Part shown: positions 47,591 to 60,829 of the stretch, piece by piece
Position numbering within the stretch: position 1 is the first letter of the stretch
Layout: the number at the start of each line of letters is the position of its first letter
NCBI RefSeq assembly: GCF_026914265.1
Contig: NC_069125.1
Coordinates: forward strand, 6,282,117-6,346,116
DNA length: 64,000 bases
Reading direction: 5' to 3'
Origin: Mya arenaria
Lineage: Eukaryota > Mollusca > Bivalvia > Myida > Myidae
Notes under the pieces: model-generated
Databases searched by the model: none
The model's input: the letters and a program-made list of their open reading frames with translations, nothing else
What the model was told of the DNA's origin: nothing
Program-made: the position numbers and the translations under genes

Positions 47591-48974
47591 TTATAGTAAA
47601 GCCGTACAAACCATTAGAATTATACTTTGATATCATACCTAAATAATTAAATTTAAATAAGGAAATGTTATACTAAGCGTGCATAATAATAAAATATGAC
47701 TCTGGTCTGCATGTTTTCCATCGAAACGAAGCCTATGCTTGCTCTTAAGACTTTCAAATTTCGTTGTAAAGACTCACTATCTGGTGATAACGACGTAGTA
47801 TCGCTGTAAAACGACCTTTTATTTCCACATTTTAAGTCTTTAAAACGATATTCTTGTTCGTTATAAAAAATTAATAATAATAAAAATAATAATGATAATA
47901 ATAATAATTTATAATAATAATAATAATATTACAAAAAAAGAAAAAAAGAAGAAGAAGAATTCTTCATTAATCATGCAAAAATTACCTTGTTTCAAAATTT
48001 CTTATTTTTTTAAACATTAAACATGTTTTTATTGATCAAAACTAACAAAAGGAATGATTTAATGATAAAACATCATCAAAGTTCAGATAGAGCTCTTTAA
48101 TTTACTACGTATTCAAGTGTGACAGAAAAGTACTGTTTTGTCGAAAAGCGTTAGTGACTATATTAAAAATTAAATACATTTAGGTTTGGATGTACAAATG
48201 AATCTGCCAGTTACTGTTTGTTGTTTGTACGTAAGCGGTTATAATACCCCATTTGGAAGTATGAATTTAAATAATTGTGTAAGCCTCCGGAGAATTCTTT
48301 TGTGGGCCCGTCAAAATCCCGCCTGCCTTCTCAAGTCCGCTTTATTCCTCCTCCCGTAAAACATGGAAAGGTGCATGACGAAACTACCTTGTTAAGAAAA
48401 AACGAAAATAAACAACAACCAAAATTGAATAATAGAGAATATAATACTTAATGAGTTGTAACTAAAGGTTCATAACTATAATTCAAACTAAAGTAACTTC
48501 TTTATGGCAAAAAGTAACACCAAAGTACTTATTCTGTATAAGTTTATAAAATTAGATATTACATGTATGATACTTTAAATATGAATTAGGCTTTTTATAG
48601 CATTTTATTTTGTTCCATGCAAAAAAGAAAAGAAAAAAACCCCTGATAAAACAAGCTGATAAAAAAATTACATATACATGAACAAACAAAAGGAAAATCT
48701 GTTCACAGGCTCTATAATTACAATCATTCAAACAACACAAGTTCACGAATACTTTGCTAGGCTTCTGAAGTCTGGGAGTATTATAATCTGAATGTGATCT
48801 ATAAAGTGTGGCATTCTGTGACGTTTGTGTAACACGCTCGTGCTTATCTTCGGAACTTCATTGTGCTTATATTTCTCCTGAATTCGAAACTTGATTAATT
48901 TCCATAGCGAATCGAGGATAAAAAAAAGTCTCAAAGTGTACAGCATCCTGAAAATAGAAATAATAATTTTTCGA
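47591..48974. other. Upstream flank of gene E
   Basis: Bases 47596-47850 align with 20960-21310, upstream of gene C. At about 47868-47960 lies an (AAT)n/(AAG)n simple repeat. The remainder is AT-rich with nothing I recognise. Confidence 0.6.
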
Positions 48975-51900
48975 ATGATCTCTCTAATTTTGCTTACGAA
49001 TTAAATATTGGTTCACTGAACGTGTTTGGTCTTAAGTCAAGGCTGAATTACCCAGAAGGTTTTGATATTATTCAGAAATTTCACATATTTTCTGTAAAGG
49101 AGACTAAATTGACAGTTTTCATATCATAAATTGTGATAATTATCATTTCTATTCTAAACAAAGATCTGAAAAGAACCCCCGGAAATCTGGGAGTCTCGGC
49201 TTCTGTGTTCACTATAGATTGCAGCATAAAGTAGAAATTGTCCAATCCAATAATTAATATTTGCATTGGTTAAAGTAATATAATTGGCAACATCTATGTT
49301 CAACCCGATAAATCTACATTTTTTAACGAAGAAAACTGTTTAGAGTTCCAAAATGATGTCTCTGATAAATGTATAACATACAAAGAGATTTTTATGACAG
49401 GAGATTGTAATGCACACACATCTCATATGTCCGATTTTATAGATTTTGATGGTTTTCTATCAAAGTATCTTAGATTATATGAAGAAACATTAAGGTTTTT
49501 TTTAATATCTCACGAGTTTTGATTGACCTTAATCTGCCACTGTTACGCAATTGACAATGTCGTAAAATTAACAACCATGGTTTTAAAGTTGTTAAATGTG
49601 TGCAAGTCTTACAATCTATATTTGTCAAATGGACGTCTTGGTAATGATGCCCAGTCTGGAAACTACACATTTCGTAATAATTATTTCATCCATTACAGTA
49701 TTGCATCATCTCATTTACTCAGTTCTGTACATGATTTCGAAATAATTGAAGTTGATCTTTTTTCGGATGGTCATAACTTACTGTCAACAGCTATAATTAT
49801 CGATTTTTCCAATACACAAACAAATGTATACATTACCTCTAGCTCCCAAAAATCCAACCCGTCATCTTAAATGGCAGCAGGAAAAGCACGAGGATTTCGT
49901 GTTTAATTTGAACAGTGCCGGCAAGGAATCTATTGATAACCGATTGCGTAATTCCCCGCGTTCTAATAAGCAAATTTCCCTCAATACACTTACAAAAGAT
50001 ATTGCTATTTTCTTTAAAGAATCGGCTTTTAAAACATTCCCTCAAAAAGTAATAACGATTTTCCAAAAAAATTTATAAATATAGCATGAATAGGCCGTGG
50101 TTTGGTTTACTGGAACCACTCGAACAGAGTTAGCAACTTATCTAAACAAAAGTCACCCCTTATAGACGAATTTTATGATAACTTTGAAAATATTAACAAC
50201 GTCGTTCACGTGAATGTTTTTGCACCGGATATTAACCACACTGGCTTCTCTAGCACCGAAACGATGTGTTAAATACACCAAAAGAACATGACAAAGTTAA
50301 CAAAATGGTACTTAAAAGTAAGAAGGGTAACACATCGTCGCAATTTGATAATACTATCAATGAATACTTTAAAGCCTCGCGTGTCGATATGGTTCCATTC
50401 TTCGGTATTCTTTTCGATATAATCCTTGAAACTGGTTTTCTCCCCGACGTATGGCTAAAGCATTTTTTTTTAAACCAAGGGTTCTCCTACCGACCCCAAA
50501 AATTATAGGCAGTTTACCATTCTTAGTTGTTTAGGCAAATTATTCATGTCTATCCTTAATGAACGTATCAATAATTTCCTCTATGATAATAACTTATTAA
50601 ACGAGAACCAAGCCAGATTCCGTGCAAATTATTCAACCTGCGACCATATTCTTACATTACATCTCCTTATTAGTAATCTTAGACCCCAGGAAAAGAAACT
50701 GTTTTGCTCAATTAAAGATTTTTCGGCCACATTTGAGTCTGTCTGGCGAGCTGGTTTGTGGCATAAGCTAATCCAATCTGGTTTACAGGGTAAAATTCTC
50801 AAAGTCATAAAAACATGTACAATGATATAAAATTTTGCGTTTTTATCAATGGACAACTATCTCCTCTGTTCCCAAATTTTTGTGGAGTCCGTCAGGGAGA
50901 AAATCTTTATCCGATTTTATATTCTATTTACCTAAACGATTTAGACGAATTCCTTAAAAGAACATGTTCAGGTGTTTCTATTGAAGTAGATACAAATGAG
51001 ACAATGATGTACCTTCAATTGCTAATTATCTTGTACACGAGACGAGACGAGACTGTTCTCTTTGCAGACAATGAACGTGATTTTCGACGAAGTCTAAATT
51101 GTTTTTATGAATACTGCATGCAATAAAAGTTAAATATAAACCTGTCAAAGACTAAAACAATTGTTTTCGGTGCCAAAAATCTGACGAAATAAAACTTTAG
51201 CATTGATTACCAAGTAATAGATAGTTAAGGAATACAAATATCCAAGGGTATTCTCGTCCACTGGTAGCTTTTTATAATGCCCTTAATATTTGATCAGCCA
51301 AGCTAACAAAGCAATGTATGTTATATTTCTTAGAAGTAATAATCTAGACTAGCCTGAAGCTTTTTGATGCTACCATTGTCCCCATTCTAACGTATGGATG
51401 TGAAGTCTGGGGCTTTGAAAACCTTGATCTATTGGAGCAACTTTATTGTAACGCAGGATTACATATACTAGAAATAGTACTCCACGTTACATGCTCTACT
51501 CTATCCTTGGTAGATACCCTCTTAACATTATAGTTCAAACCAGAATGATAAGTTACTGGAGTAAACTCGTTTCGTCCCATGACTCGAAATTAAGTTACGT
51601 GATCTATACATACATGTTACTTAGCAATAATTAGCAGTTTGGCTAAATTACATCAAATCAACATTTGACTCAACGGGTTATTCTAAGTCTGGCTTAACCA
51701 AACAAGAGTACATGCAAAACATGTTAGTAAACTTGTGAACTCTAATATTGTAGACCAATTTCAGCAAACTTGTTTTGACCAATTTAATATTTCGTCTAAA
51801 GGTAGAATGTATTCTATGTTTAAGTCCGATATGAAATCTGAAGAGTACCTTGATATCTTACCCAAATTTCGACGATCTACATTTTTGCATTTTCGCTCTA

Positions 51901-52390
51901 GCAACCATAGATTTCCTGTCGAAGTCGGTAGATAGAGACAAAATGCTGTACCACATGCCAACATAAAGTGTATGTTTTGTAATCTAAACGATATCGGTGA
52001 CTAACTGCACTATTTACTTATATGTCGTTTTTTTTCAACCCTATCAGGAAAAAAACACATACATTGTCGTTTCTACTCAATCCTGAATTTCAGTGAAGTT
52101 TTAAATTGTAAGAACCCAGATACCTTAAAGAAAACAGCATTTTTGTTAATATGTTAGTAAATCACTTTAATCAAATCTGATCATGTGTTTAAACTAGCCA
52201 CATTTCCCTAAGTAACTAATGATAATATTTTGTATAATGATTCATTCCCAACCTGTTTAGAAGCCGCTATAATCCACCTCTTTATACTTGTGTCAAACTG
52301 TAGTAATATTGAGTCTTTACATATTTATACTTAAATGTAAACTGTAATACAATAAAAGAATATTGAGCTGAGTTGAGTTAAGTTGAGTTA
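48975..52390 (+). mobile_element. LINE (non-LTR retrotransposon), decayed
   Basis: Plus-strand order is that of an APE-type LINE. Endonuclease remnants: NIGSLNVFGLKSRLNYPEG (48999-49060), TGDCNAHTSHMSDFIDFDGF (49400-49460). Reverse transcriptase remnants: LETGFLPDVW (50425-50455), NENQARFRANYSTCDHI (50600-50650), FINGQLSPLFPNFCGVRQGE (50839-50905), YLNDLDEFLKR (50930-50965) and FADNERDF (51060-51085). A post-RT region follows. Stops and frameshifts break it into several open frames, so it is inactive. The 3' end has AATAAA (52352) and a (TTGAG)n tail (52362-52390). It lies inside the stretch that separates the two halves of gene E's ancestral upstream flank. Confidence 0.85.
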
Positions 52391-52567
52391 TAAGGTACGA
52401 ACATCTGTCCTTTTTACACTTAATAACAACGCTTAACAATTCAAATCAGTATTGAAGGCTATGAGCTGCAGTATATATATGATATGAAAACATATCAAGG
52501 TGATTAATTAAATTGGTTCTATAAATATAATGATAACAAAGAAAATTACGCAAATAAAAAAAATATT

Positions 52568-52640
52568 TCACCGGCAGCAGGATTCAATCCAGAGCACCCT
52601 TTGTCTAAAGTCGGGTACCGTATTCACTTCACGATGTAAG
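52568..52640 (-). other. Possible tRNA-like segment
   Basis: Minus strand: ATCGTGAAGTGAATACGG as an A-box-like stretch and CTGGATTGAATCCTG as a B-box-like stretch about 40 bases on. Weak; could be a SINE head or chance. Confidence 0.3.
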
Positions 52641-53189
52641 CTAGTCTCAGGGTTATTTACAACAAATTAACACAATTTATATGCGGTGGATGTGACAACT
52701 TGCAGTGAAACCTGTAAATATTCAAATGTTATTACAGGTAAAGTAGCATACTTTTAACAAATATATATTTTGGGTCGACTCTTATTAGGCTGATGGTACA
52801 ACAGGCCTTATGCAATCAGTAGTTTATTGGCCAACCATTCTTTATCATGGCCAAACAAACAAAGTCGGCTTCAATGCTTCATTTTAAAATCTGTAGACAT
52901 CCTTTAGGAAATCAACAAGAAAACCAACATGAAATCACAGGAACAAATCTCTCTATGTGCTAGGCGCGACAACCCGCTCGTGCATCTGCATTTATCGGTG
53001 AAGTCTGTTCACAGTTAGTTAAAGACAAACAAAGGACTGATGAACGGACAGACACTTCGACTAATGTGCTTCTTTTCGGGATACGAAAGCGAGGATGTAG
53101 TCCCAGGTTATAATCACAATCGAATACTAATGCAGATATACAAATAATGTATTAATACATATTTTATATAAAATAACATATATATTATG

Positions 53190-53530
53190 TATCATCTCAC
53201 TTAAAACGTTGCAACCATAATAAAGTATTACTTAATTGAGTTGTTTAAGAATGAAATTAAAATATGTTGTTTTTCTCTAAAGAGTTTACTATAGCAATTG
53301 CTTTTATCCACATTATATAACTGGCGCTGAGATACAAAATGCCTATGTAAATAGAAGGGCAGAAACTGAAAGGCGGAAATCTTTTTGAAAGGAAAGAGCA
53401 AGGCCAAAACATGATGACATATCTGCTACCAGAAATTACAGAAGTTAGCTAAAAAATGTGTTTAAGGGTCAAAGAAACAAAATCATTAACGTGTTGTGGA
53501 TGGAACAAACGGGTATGAACGTGTGTAAGA
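53190..53530. repeat. Displaced part of gene E's duplicated flank
   Basis: Aligns with 21490-21890 upstream of gene C (TTACTTAA, GAATGAAATTAA, AGAAATTACAGAA(G/A)TTAGCT). About 5.3 kb separates it from the proximal flank here, against about 0.15 kb next to gene C; the LINE explains most of the gain. Confidence 0.65.
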
Positions 53531-53589
53531 TGGGATCAACTAGGGCCTTCTGATAAGTTTATTATAAATATACCGTAATGAAATAAAGT

Positions 53590-55260
53590 AGTTTGGGAAT
53601 CGTGAAAATCACAGAACGTGCCTTTAGTAAAGCTCATAGACAAATACAATCACTGAACTCGGGAGAATCGCATTTTAGAAATTTTAAGAAAAGGGACCGC
53701 CTTTCGAAAGGAGCAGGGAAATACCAAGCGGTTACAAATTATATGACACCAAAAACATCAACTGCAATGGCAATATTTTCTTTTAGTTCTACGCCAAGGC
53801 GATGGCAACAAGTTTAGGAAATCTTCTGATGACTGACATATAAAATGTTAAGTAGCATCTTGGTAGAAAACGGTCCACAACACACATATAATCGTCTCAG
53901 AAAGAATTGCGAAAATATTTTCAGTATTGCATCAGATCAGTAAACTTTAGGCTACTGAAATTGTTTTTGTAGTTTTTCATATAAATATTATAGAATGATT
54001 TGTGATCGCATTCTTGAAAACAGATGATAAAAGTCGCACTAAGCCGGGAAAGACAGATGCAAAATAATTATTTGGTGAAACTGAAAAAGAAGTTTATCAA
54101 AGTTCTCACTGGCTACCAAAGAACTCGCATGCAATAAAAGAAGCTGGATATCCGAAACAGAGCATTTCGCTTGCTACATTTACCCTTCTCAGGCAAAAAG
54201 AAACATATGTTGGCATCGTTTATATCAAGAAATAGCTTTCAATGCATACAGAACCATAATATGACTTAAAGTCACAATATTTAAGACAGTTGGGAGTGAG
54301 AATCATCAAAAGCTCATGGTTTTCATTAGCGGTTAAGACGAAATTCTGCGGAGCTACCTGAAATAGTCCATTACATAGTATGGAAGAAAGTTCAAATGGA
54401 AGATGGAAAGATGGAAATGAAGTTGAAGAGGCAAAGGAAAAAGCAGTTCACGTGAACTTTCGAAATCCAGACTTACCCTTTTAATCAGCATGTTGAATGA
54501 GTACGGGAGCAATATCACAGCGTTCGTGCTTGGAAGGAAAAATTAACCATAAAACTGACATCTTGCTTTAGATGGAATTTGTTGGACTTTTTTATGCAGG
54601 TTCCTAGACGAAGATCAAACGGAGTATTGGAACTAAATAATGGTCACCATACACCCAGCAGTTGCGTACAACCAAGAACATCATGAAATACAGCATAAAA
54701 GTTATGTTATTAGCAGTAAAAAATATCGTACCCCTCAAGCACAGTGTGTGCATTTCGTTACTTTTTACTCTGTGCCTTGAAGAATATCATTCTGGACTGA
54801 CAAACTGATAAATGTTTCACGATCACACCGTCAAGGCAGTATCGGAATAGACATGTTTTCTTAAAGATAGCAAATCACAAAAAACCGTGTACTATTACCA
54901 AAATATATATTTTGAATATGACATGGAAATGGAAGGATCAATGTGATGGTCTTGACGGGACAACAAAGCACAAAGCCGAAAATGCACTTACGCAAGGGAG
55001 TGAAACAATCCACAATGTTATGAATCTATATACACAGTCCGTGTAGTCTAGCATGAATGGAAGAAACCAAAAAGAAACCATGTGGAATGAGCTTAATAAA
55101 GACAATGCAGCTACAGACGACTATGAAACTGCATGCTTTCGGAGTCTTTTTGAAACTGCCAAAAGGTGATACTGTAAAGAAAAACCTCCTGTTATTGTAC
55201 AGAATGCCTTTCCAGAACATTCTGTGGCACGTGGACAGCACATAAAAATAAATGCATAAT
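53590..55260 (+). pseudogene. Unidentified transposon-like coding relic
   Basis: Several short plus-strand coding-like stretches: HFRNFKKRDRLSKGAGKYQA with VTNYMTPKTST (53668-53770), EVEEAKEKAVHVNFRNPDLPF-like text near 54425-54480, and ETACFRSLFETAKR with PPVIVQNAFPEHS near 55125-55225. Frames change and stops are frequent. I do not recognise the family. The base composition is less AT-rich than the surroundings, which fits a decayed coding region. Confidence 0.35.
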
Positions 55261-55399
55261 AGTTTAAAGAATGAACGGCAATACATTAAAAACGATATGA
55301 AACTTATATATATTAGTTGGTTTGACCCACATTGCTACGGCATAATCCTTAACAAAACGCATTTAACAACCAATATGTCTTTTATGTAGATGTATATCT

Positions 55400-55850
55400 T
55401 TGTATGTTTTTTCAACTACGTTCTCTGCATTAGATCATTATAATATTATTATATTTTAAAAACCTAATTAGTTATATCTTGGCTCTCTATGTAAGACGGT
55501 TTTCCAACTGACAGTAATATGACATTACTAAAACCAGGTTTACTTTATACCGTACCGTACATTATGTTCATTACGATTGTTTTTGTATTGTTAAAATAAT
55601 CATTTAAAATGTCTGACGTATAAGGACATTAATATTTTTGCTTGTTTAGTCTTATTATAGCGAAAACAAATTTCATTTTCATGTTATTTTGTTTTTTTTC
55701 TTCTGTGTTTGACGTATAAGGACATTTTCATATTCGGTACCTCAGGAAACAAATTTGAAGTTTATAAAGGCGCTTTCTTGTTTAACACTGCCGTACACCT
55801 GCCGCATACATTATCTGTGAGATCGAAATTAATTAGATAAAATTACCTTG
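55400..55850. repeat. Duplicated flanking block, weak third copy
   Basis: Shares GACGTATAAGGACATTAATA-type text, a run of GTTT-rich sequence and the CCGTACATCTGC-like motif in the same order as 5590-5760 and 15740-16040. Confidence 0.5.
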
Positions 55851-56043
55851 GTTTCTGCTTTATTTATTTATGAAATTTAGAAACATGCCCGCAAGGAAAG
55901 CGTACTTTAAATATGAATGTAATAATACGTTGACGGTACGCTAAACGGTTGTCCGGTCTTTGGTATTATATTTCGATCATTGATTGTACGAAAGCTTTTG
56001 TTGAAATGTTTATTTAAATGATTTGGGTTTTAGCTGTTTCTAA

Positions 56044-56541
56044 TTAAAGGGGCTGTATTCCGTATGATGAATTAGCGAAAAAATGAATTTGTCGAAAACT
56101 GACATAAACTTGGTATCGATGTGTACAATGCATTGATACTTACTAACTGAAGTACCACATATTTTACAATTAATATATTTTTCGCAGTTTATTTTCGTAT
56201 TTTTCCATAAAAAAAGGATTACTAGGTATGTCTACCTAGTATAATTCATTCCGTATGCGTGAATGGCTAGTCGATGGTATCACGTGATATTACCAAGTTA
56301 GGTATATAGCTTAAATATTCCCACCGTTTGCAGAGAGCCTTCGTAGCACAGTAGATATAACACTTGACTGCAATTTTGGCGACACCGGTTCGAACACGGT
56401 CTCCGGCTCGATTTTTGTTTACATTTTGGTATTTCTTTTACAACTATGATGTCAAGAAAACATTTTACTAAATAATTGTCCTGATATTCGTAACAAAAAA
56501 ACAACTGTTTTTGGTGCCAATCTGGTGTACAGTCCCTTTAA
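56044..56541 (+). mobile_element. TTAA-flanked MITE with tRNA-like core, copy 2
   Basis: TTAA at 56044-56047 and 56538-56541, with AGGGGCTG at the left and CAGTCCCT at the right end. Aligns throughout with the reverse complement of 933..1408, including the palindromic CTAGGTATGTCTACCTAG. The tRNA-like core is at 56336-56410. Confidence 0.65.
56336..56410 (+). other. tRNA-Cys-like sequence inside MITE copy 2
   Basis: GAGCC at the start can pair with GGCTC at the end; A box TAGCACAGTAGATATAACA; central TTGACTGCAATTTTGG resembling a GCA anticodon arm; B box GGTTCGAACAC. Mismatches in the anticodon and T arms argue against a working tRNA. Confidence 0.45.
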
Positions 56542-56605
56542 AGTCAGTAGCATAAGATTAGTATTAACACATAATTCTCTGGTTCATTGTTCATTGACAA
56601 ACACC

Positions 56606-56782
56606 CCTAGTTTTTTATATAGTAAATAAAATTTATGTACGGTTTTGTTTGTGTAGTTTTTTGCTGTTGTTCCATGCTTTTGGTTTGTGATTATTTGATT
56701 TTGTGTTCTATGTCTTTGGGGTTTACCCTGTGCCAATAAACGGGGTTTAAGTTTAAACTTTTGACTACTGAACTTGTTTCTG
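56606..56782 (+). repeat. Dispersed repeat, copy 1 of inverted pair
   Basis: Contains GTGTTCTATGTCTTTGG, GTTTACCCTGTGCCA, AACGGGGTTTA and CTACTGAACTTGTTTCTG. The reverse complement occurs at 58483..58649. The end phrase TGTTTCTGTAGTTTTTCAT also occurs alone at about 33712 and in weaker form at 53958. Confidence 0.75.
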
Positions 56783-58042
56783 TAGTTTTTCATATAAATA
56801 TCAATTAAATATGAAAGGTATGCGAGGCAATTTGTCCGCAAACACTCCACACATGTATATTGTAATTTGCAAACCAGAAAGTAGCAGCCTTTTGCACCTT
56901 TTTAAAAACTAACCGACTGAAGATGACCTGTTCGGTCTCGATTTACGTAATGTTATGCTACTTGTATTTTCATTGTAGGAAAGTATAATGATAGCACGAT
57001 TTTGCATAATGACATAAACATGTAATTTGAAGATGTTGTTATTGCTTTCGGTATCTTCTTCTTTCGTTCGTAAATAAGGACATTTTATGATAATAAGGCA
57101 AACCTTTCGCATTATTCATATCTTACAACCTTTACCTCTATTTTTGTTTCCAAAGAGGAAACTATATTTTAGGTAACTTCCTGTTTTCATTGTGCAACAA
57201 ACATCGAAAATGGTAAACACATTACAGATTTTTTGGTGATTAATATTGCATTGTACACTAGGCGGAAACACACATACATAATATAAAAAGAGAAGTTTCG
57301 GTTTGATTAGACTGTACATTGTAAGCAACTGACAATCATGTCGACGCCCCCCTTTCACCTCCGAAAACGGTTTTCTAATATAATGTGGTCTTGGTCGTAT
57401 ATCAAACTGCATTAGTAGCGGATGCCCTTTCTACAATCAGGCTGATTTACAGTGAATAGCCACAAAGTGTGATTCGATCGAGTACATGTGCAACATTGCA
57501 CTAGTAACTGAGACCATTGCTAAAATCAGTATGACTTACAGATAATAACTATACAGTGGGCCTTGTTCCTGTACTCGCAACAAAAGATGACAAAACATCT
57601 TACCTACTCCTTATACTTTTGAATGTCAACACAATTAAATAAAATAACTATATGAACACTATTTAAATCCAACAATACATTCAGATTAAAGGTGAACTGA
57701 ACCATAATTTATATTTCTTAATATTTTCACTTGTGTCTACTAAACGTGTTCAGGTTTAATATACGAAGCGTATATTTCGTTTCTACGGTGTACCGTTACT
57801 ACGGAATTTGGCATTTACAATAAAAAATGTGATCTTCAACATAAAATTAAAATTTATGAAAATATTTTATTTTGGAAATATTTTAGCACTGATGAAAACT
57901 TTTATTCAGACTTGGAAACTTTTTAAAGAAACTTTTGTTTGAACAGAAAGGTTCCCCCTTATCTATATTTTTTTCAGTACATTCTCCAGAAATCCTCCGG
58001 AGTTTTAATCAAGGGGAAAACATAATTAATTTAAATGAGTCT

Positions 58043-58077
58043 TAGTAGTAGAAGTAGCAGCAGCAGCAGCAGAAGTA

Positions 58078-58160
<83 letters not shown>

Positions 58161-58182
58161 CAGCAGCAGCAACAGCAGTAGT
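58043..58182. repeat. (AGT/AGC)n trinucleotide microsatellite
   Basis: About 45 triplets, mostly AGT in the core and AGC at both edges. Confidence 0.95.
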
Positions 58183-58482
58183 AAAATAAGTAGTAAATAT
58201 ACAATATGTAAACAATGTGTTTGGGAACACAATGCCAAGGAGTTTTTTTCAAAAGTAATATTTTTAAACAGATGACGATTATGAAAACCACAATAAATTA
58301 AAGGAGAAAGAAAGAATTATTTACAGGAAGATAAATAAATTAGAATGCGACAATACGTATACGATAAGACCTATACGATGGACTTTTTATGGTGAATAAC
58401 CATCTGGAAGAGTTATAGGAAAACGTGAAATACATCAATAAATGTTTTCCGAAGTGAGAACAATACTTATGTGAAAATATAA

Positions 58483-58649
58483 AGAAACAAGCTCAGTAGC
58501 CAATAGTTTAAACATAAACCCCGTTCAATGGCACAGGGTAAACGCCAAAGACATAGAACACAAAAACTAAAAATCACATACAAGAAACATGGAATAACAG
58601 CACAAAATTCCACAAACAGCACAGTGCATATATATATGAAAAACTAGGT
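58483..58649 (-). repeat. Dispersed repeat, copy 2 of inverted pair
   Basis: Reverse complement of 56606..56782: CTCAGTAGCCAATAG, AAACCCCGTT-like, TGGCACAGGGTAAACGCC, AAAGACATAGAACACA. Confidence 0.75.
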
Positions 58650-60342
58650 ATATTTATCAAGGATTGTTAGGTTCCGCCTTGGAACGGTCAGTAAAATGTA
58701 AATGTATCTTTGACATGTTATACAAACAAGATAGCAATTACATGACATAAATGTGTGGATTGAACTTGACTAGGCTCATTACAAATACGAAATTATGTTA
58801 CAGATTTTTCACATTAGATGAGTGAAAAGGCAATTGTATTTATAAGAAGGAAAAAGTGCAGAGAACAAACAAAAACATCTGGTATTTCTAGTATGAAAAA
58901 GAGAAAACGGCGGTAAAAAAAGGTTGGCCTTAGCGAAGTATGTTGTTATTGATAGTATCTGAAAGTGTTCCAAGTTGCATTTTAACATTGTTAATAATAT
59001 AGTGCAAAAACAAAGGTTCAAATATTAACACACAAGTTTTATAGCATGTGATGTGTTTACAAATAGCTGAAGCACATAGAGCATCGCTCACGAAGCAACT
59101 GGATTGCACAATATGCTTGAGTTGAAATATCAAGCTATGCACATTATGATCATAAAATAATGAGAGAGGAAAATGGAACATAAATAAGTATAAAGTAAAT
59201 ATCCTAGTAATAGGCAACGTATTGACGAGCAATCAGTGAACTTTATTTCTGTTCTGCTATGTGTTGCCAAGGGAGAGAAACTGTACATTTACACACATCA
59301 CGCTGTTTAGGTTATCTTCGTCAATAATCAACAATATTACAAACATTTACAGCCATATATTGGCACTTTATACTTAAGAACTTTTGCCACGTTTTTGCAT
59401 CGTTCTACTTCTTGTACAATTGTTAAGACCGGACATCTTCGGCAAGGTCAGAAGAAGTAAATTTCTTTAAACCGAGTAACATACAAATATTCACGTCGCG
59501 TAATAATGAGTGTATTTTCTTGTTGATATAATGCTATACATTCAACAGAAACTTACTGTCATTCATTTCGAAGTCAAACTCAAATTACTTTTGCTTAGTA
59601 CTGTACAGTACATCAGACTAATAGCCTTACATTTTTCATTAGCCTGACAGTAAAAGGCCCTATATGGTGCGCGCAATTTGTACAATATGCGATCCCTTCA
59701 ATATTCCAGCTGTTTTATTAAATACGCCGTTTAAATTGAATACGATTTAAACTTTGGCTAACACAAAATGGGATTTATTATGACAAAGATGCAGACATAA
59801 TGCAATATGTGGACTAATAAGCAAAACGTTTGCATGTGCTGTCAAACGGCTGACTGTTACAAGAACCAGAGTGACGACTGAGGTAGTTGATTATTGAAAA
59901 TAATCACCTAAGAAAAAGTCATGTTTTTGATATTCTCATGTATCGTCCTGTTGTATGTTCTGCCTGTCTTAATATTGAGGCATGTGTTTATAGTTGACAA
60001 ACCCTCAAATCATGTCATATTTTAAGTTCTGTTGTTGTTTTTTTCTCGTTGTAGTTGATACCAAATTATTTCCCATACAGTCATTATAATTATTGACTAT
60101 TGTTATCCTACACAGTCATTATATTTCTTAATAATTGACTTTTCATAAAGTTGTTATAGTAAAAGACTATTGTTTTCCATAAGGTTGTTTTTAGTAAATG
60201 ACTTCTATAGCTATCATAAATTGTCGTTTATTGGAATTTTAATTGATTCAAGATTTAAGTACAAAATATGCGGTAATCGTGTCATTTATCATCATACAAG
60301 AAGTATGAAAAGCTTACCGCTTGACTCTTGTCTGTTGTTTTT

Positions 60343-60829
60343 GCTAATGTTTCGTATACAAACGTCGTTTGTCAATGAAATATTAAACCCGATAATATAG
60401 CAAGGCTTTCATAAGTTGTCTTGTTTGGGAAGTTGTACTTTGGTTTTTGACAATTCCCCTGGTACTACTGCTGACCCCAAAACAGAAGTCCACACTCCCA
60501 AATACCATTATATCATCGAGACTTACTTCTGTTATTTTGTTTTAACTTGTAAACTTCTAATTCGTAAAGGGAATGAGTGTTTTAGGCAATCGTTTATATA
60601 TTGTACATTGAAAGAGATCTATGATGGATTCAGCAGGAACAAACTTCCAGGAAGTATAATTAAGTCAATATAAAGACTAGCAAAATATGTTTGGATTATC
60701 GCATTATTACAACAGGTGGACAAGGCACATTGCTTTTTAACGCTATTGTTTTTCCACCGGTATCTAAATGCCGATACATGCACACTTAACATAACATAGG
60801 AACCCTTTTTTATTAAATACTGATGTAAA
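60343..60829. other. Intergenic, no recognisable gene
   Basis: Short open frame at 60416..60673 without recognisable motif. Nothing else supportable. Confidence 0.5.

Larger units (their letters stand above)
56777..60342 (+). repeat. Duplicated segment, copy 2 with internal extra DNA
   Basis: Bases 56777-57530 match 28003-28740 and 58895-60342 match 28945-30390. The ~1.36 kb between holds sequence absent from copy 1: a second trinucleotide array and an inverted copy of the dispersed repeat at 56606. Confidence 0.8.

Noticed and set aside
58026..58238. Poly-Thr and poly-Tyr open frames
   Set aside because: Translation of the (AGT)n microsatellite in two frames.
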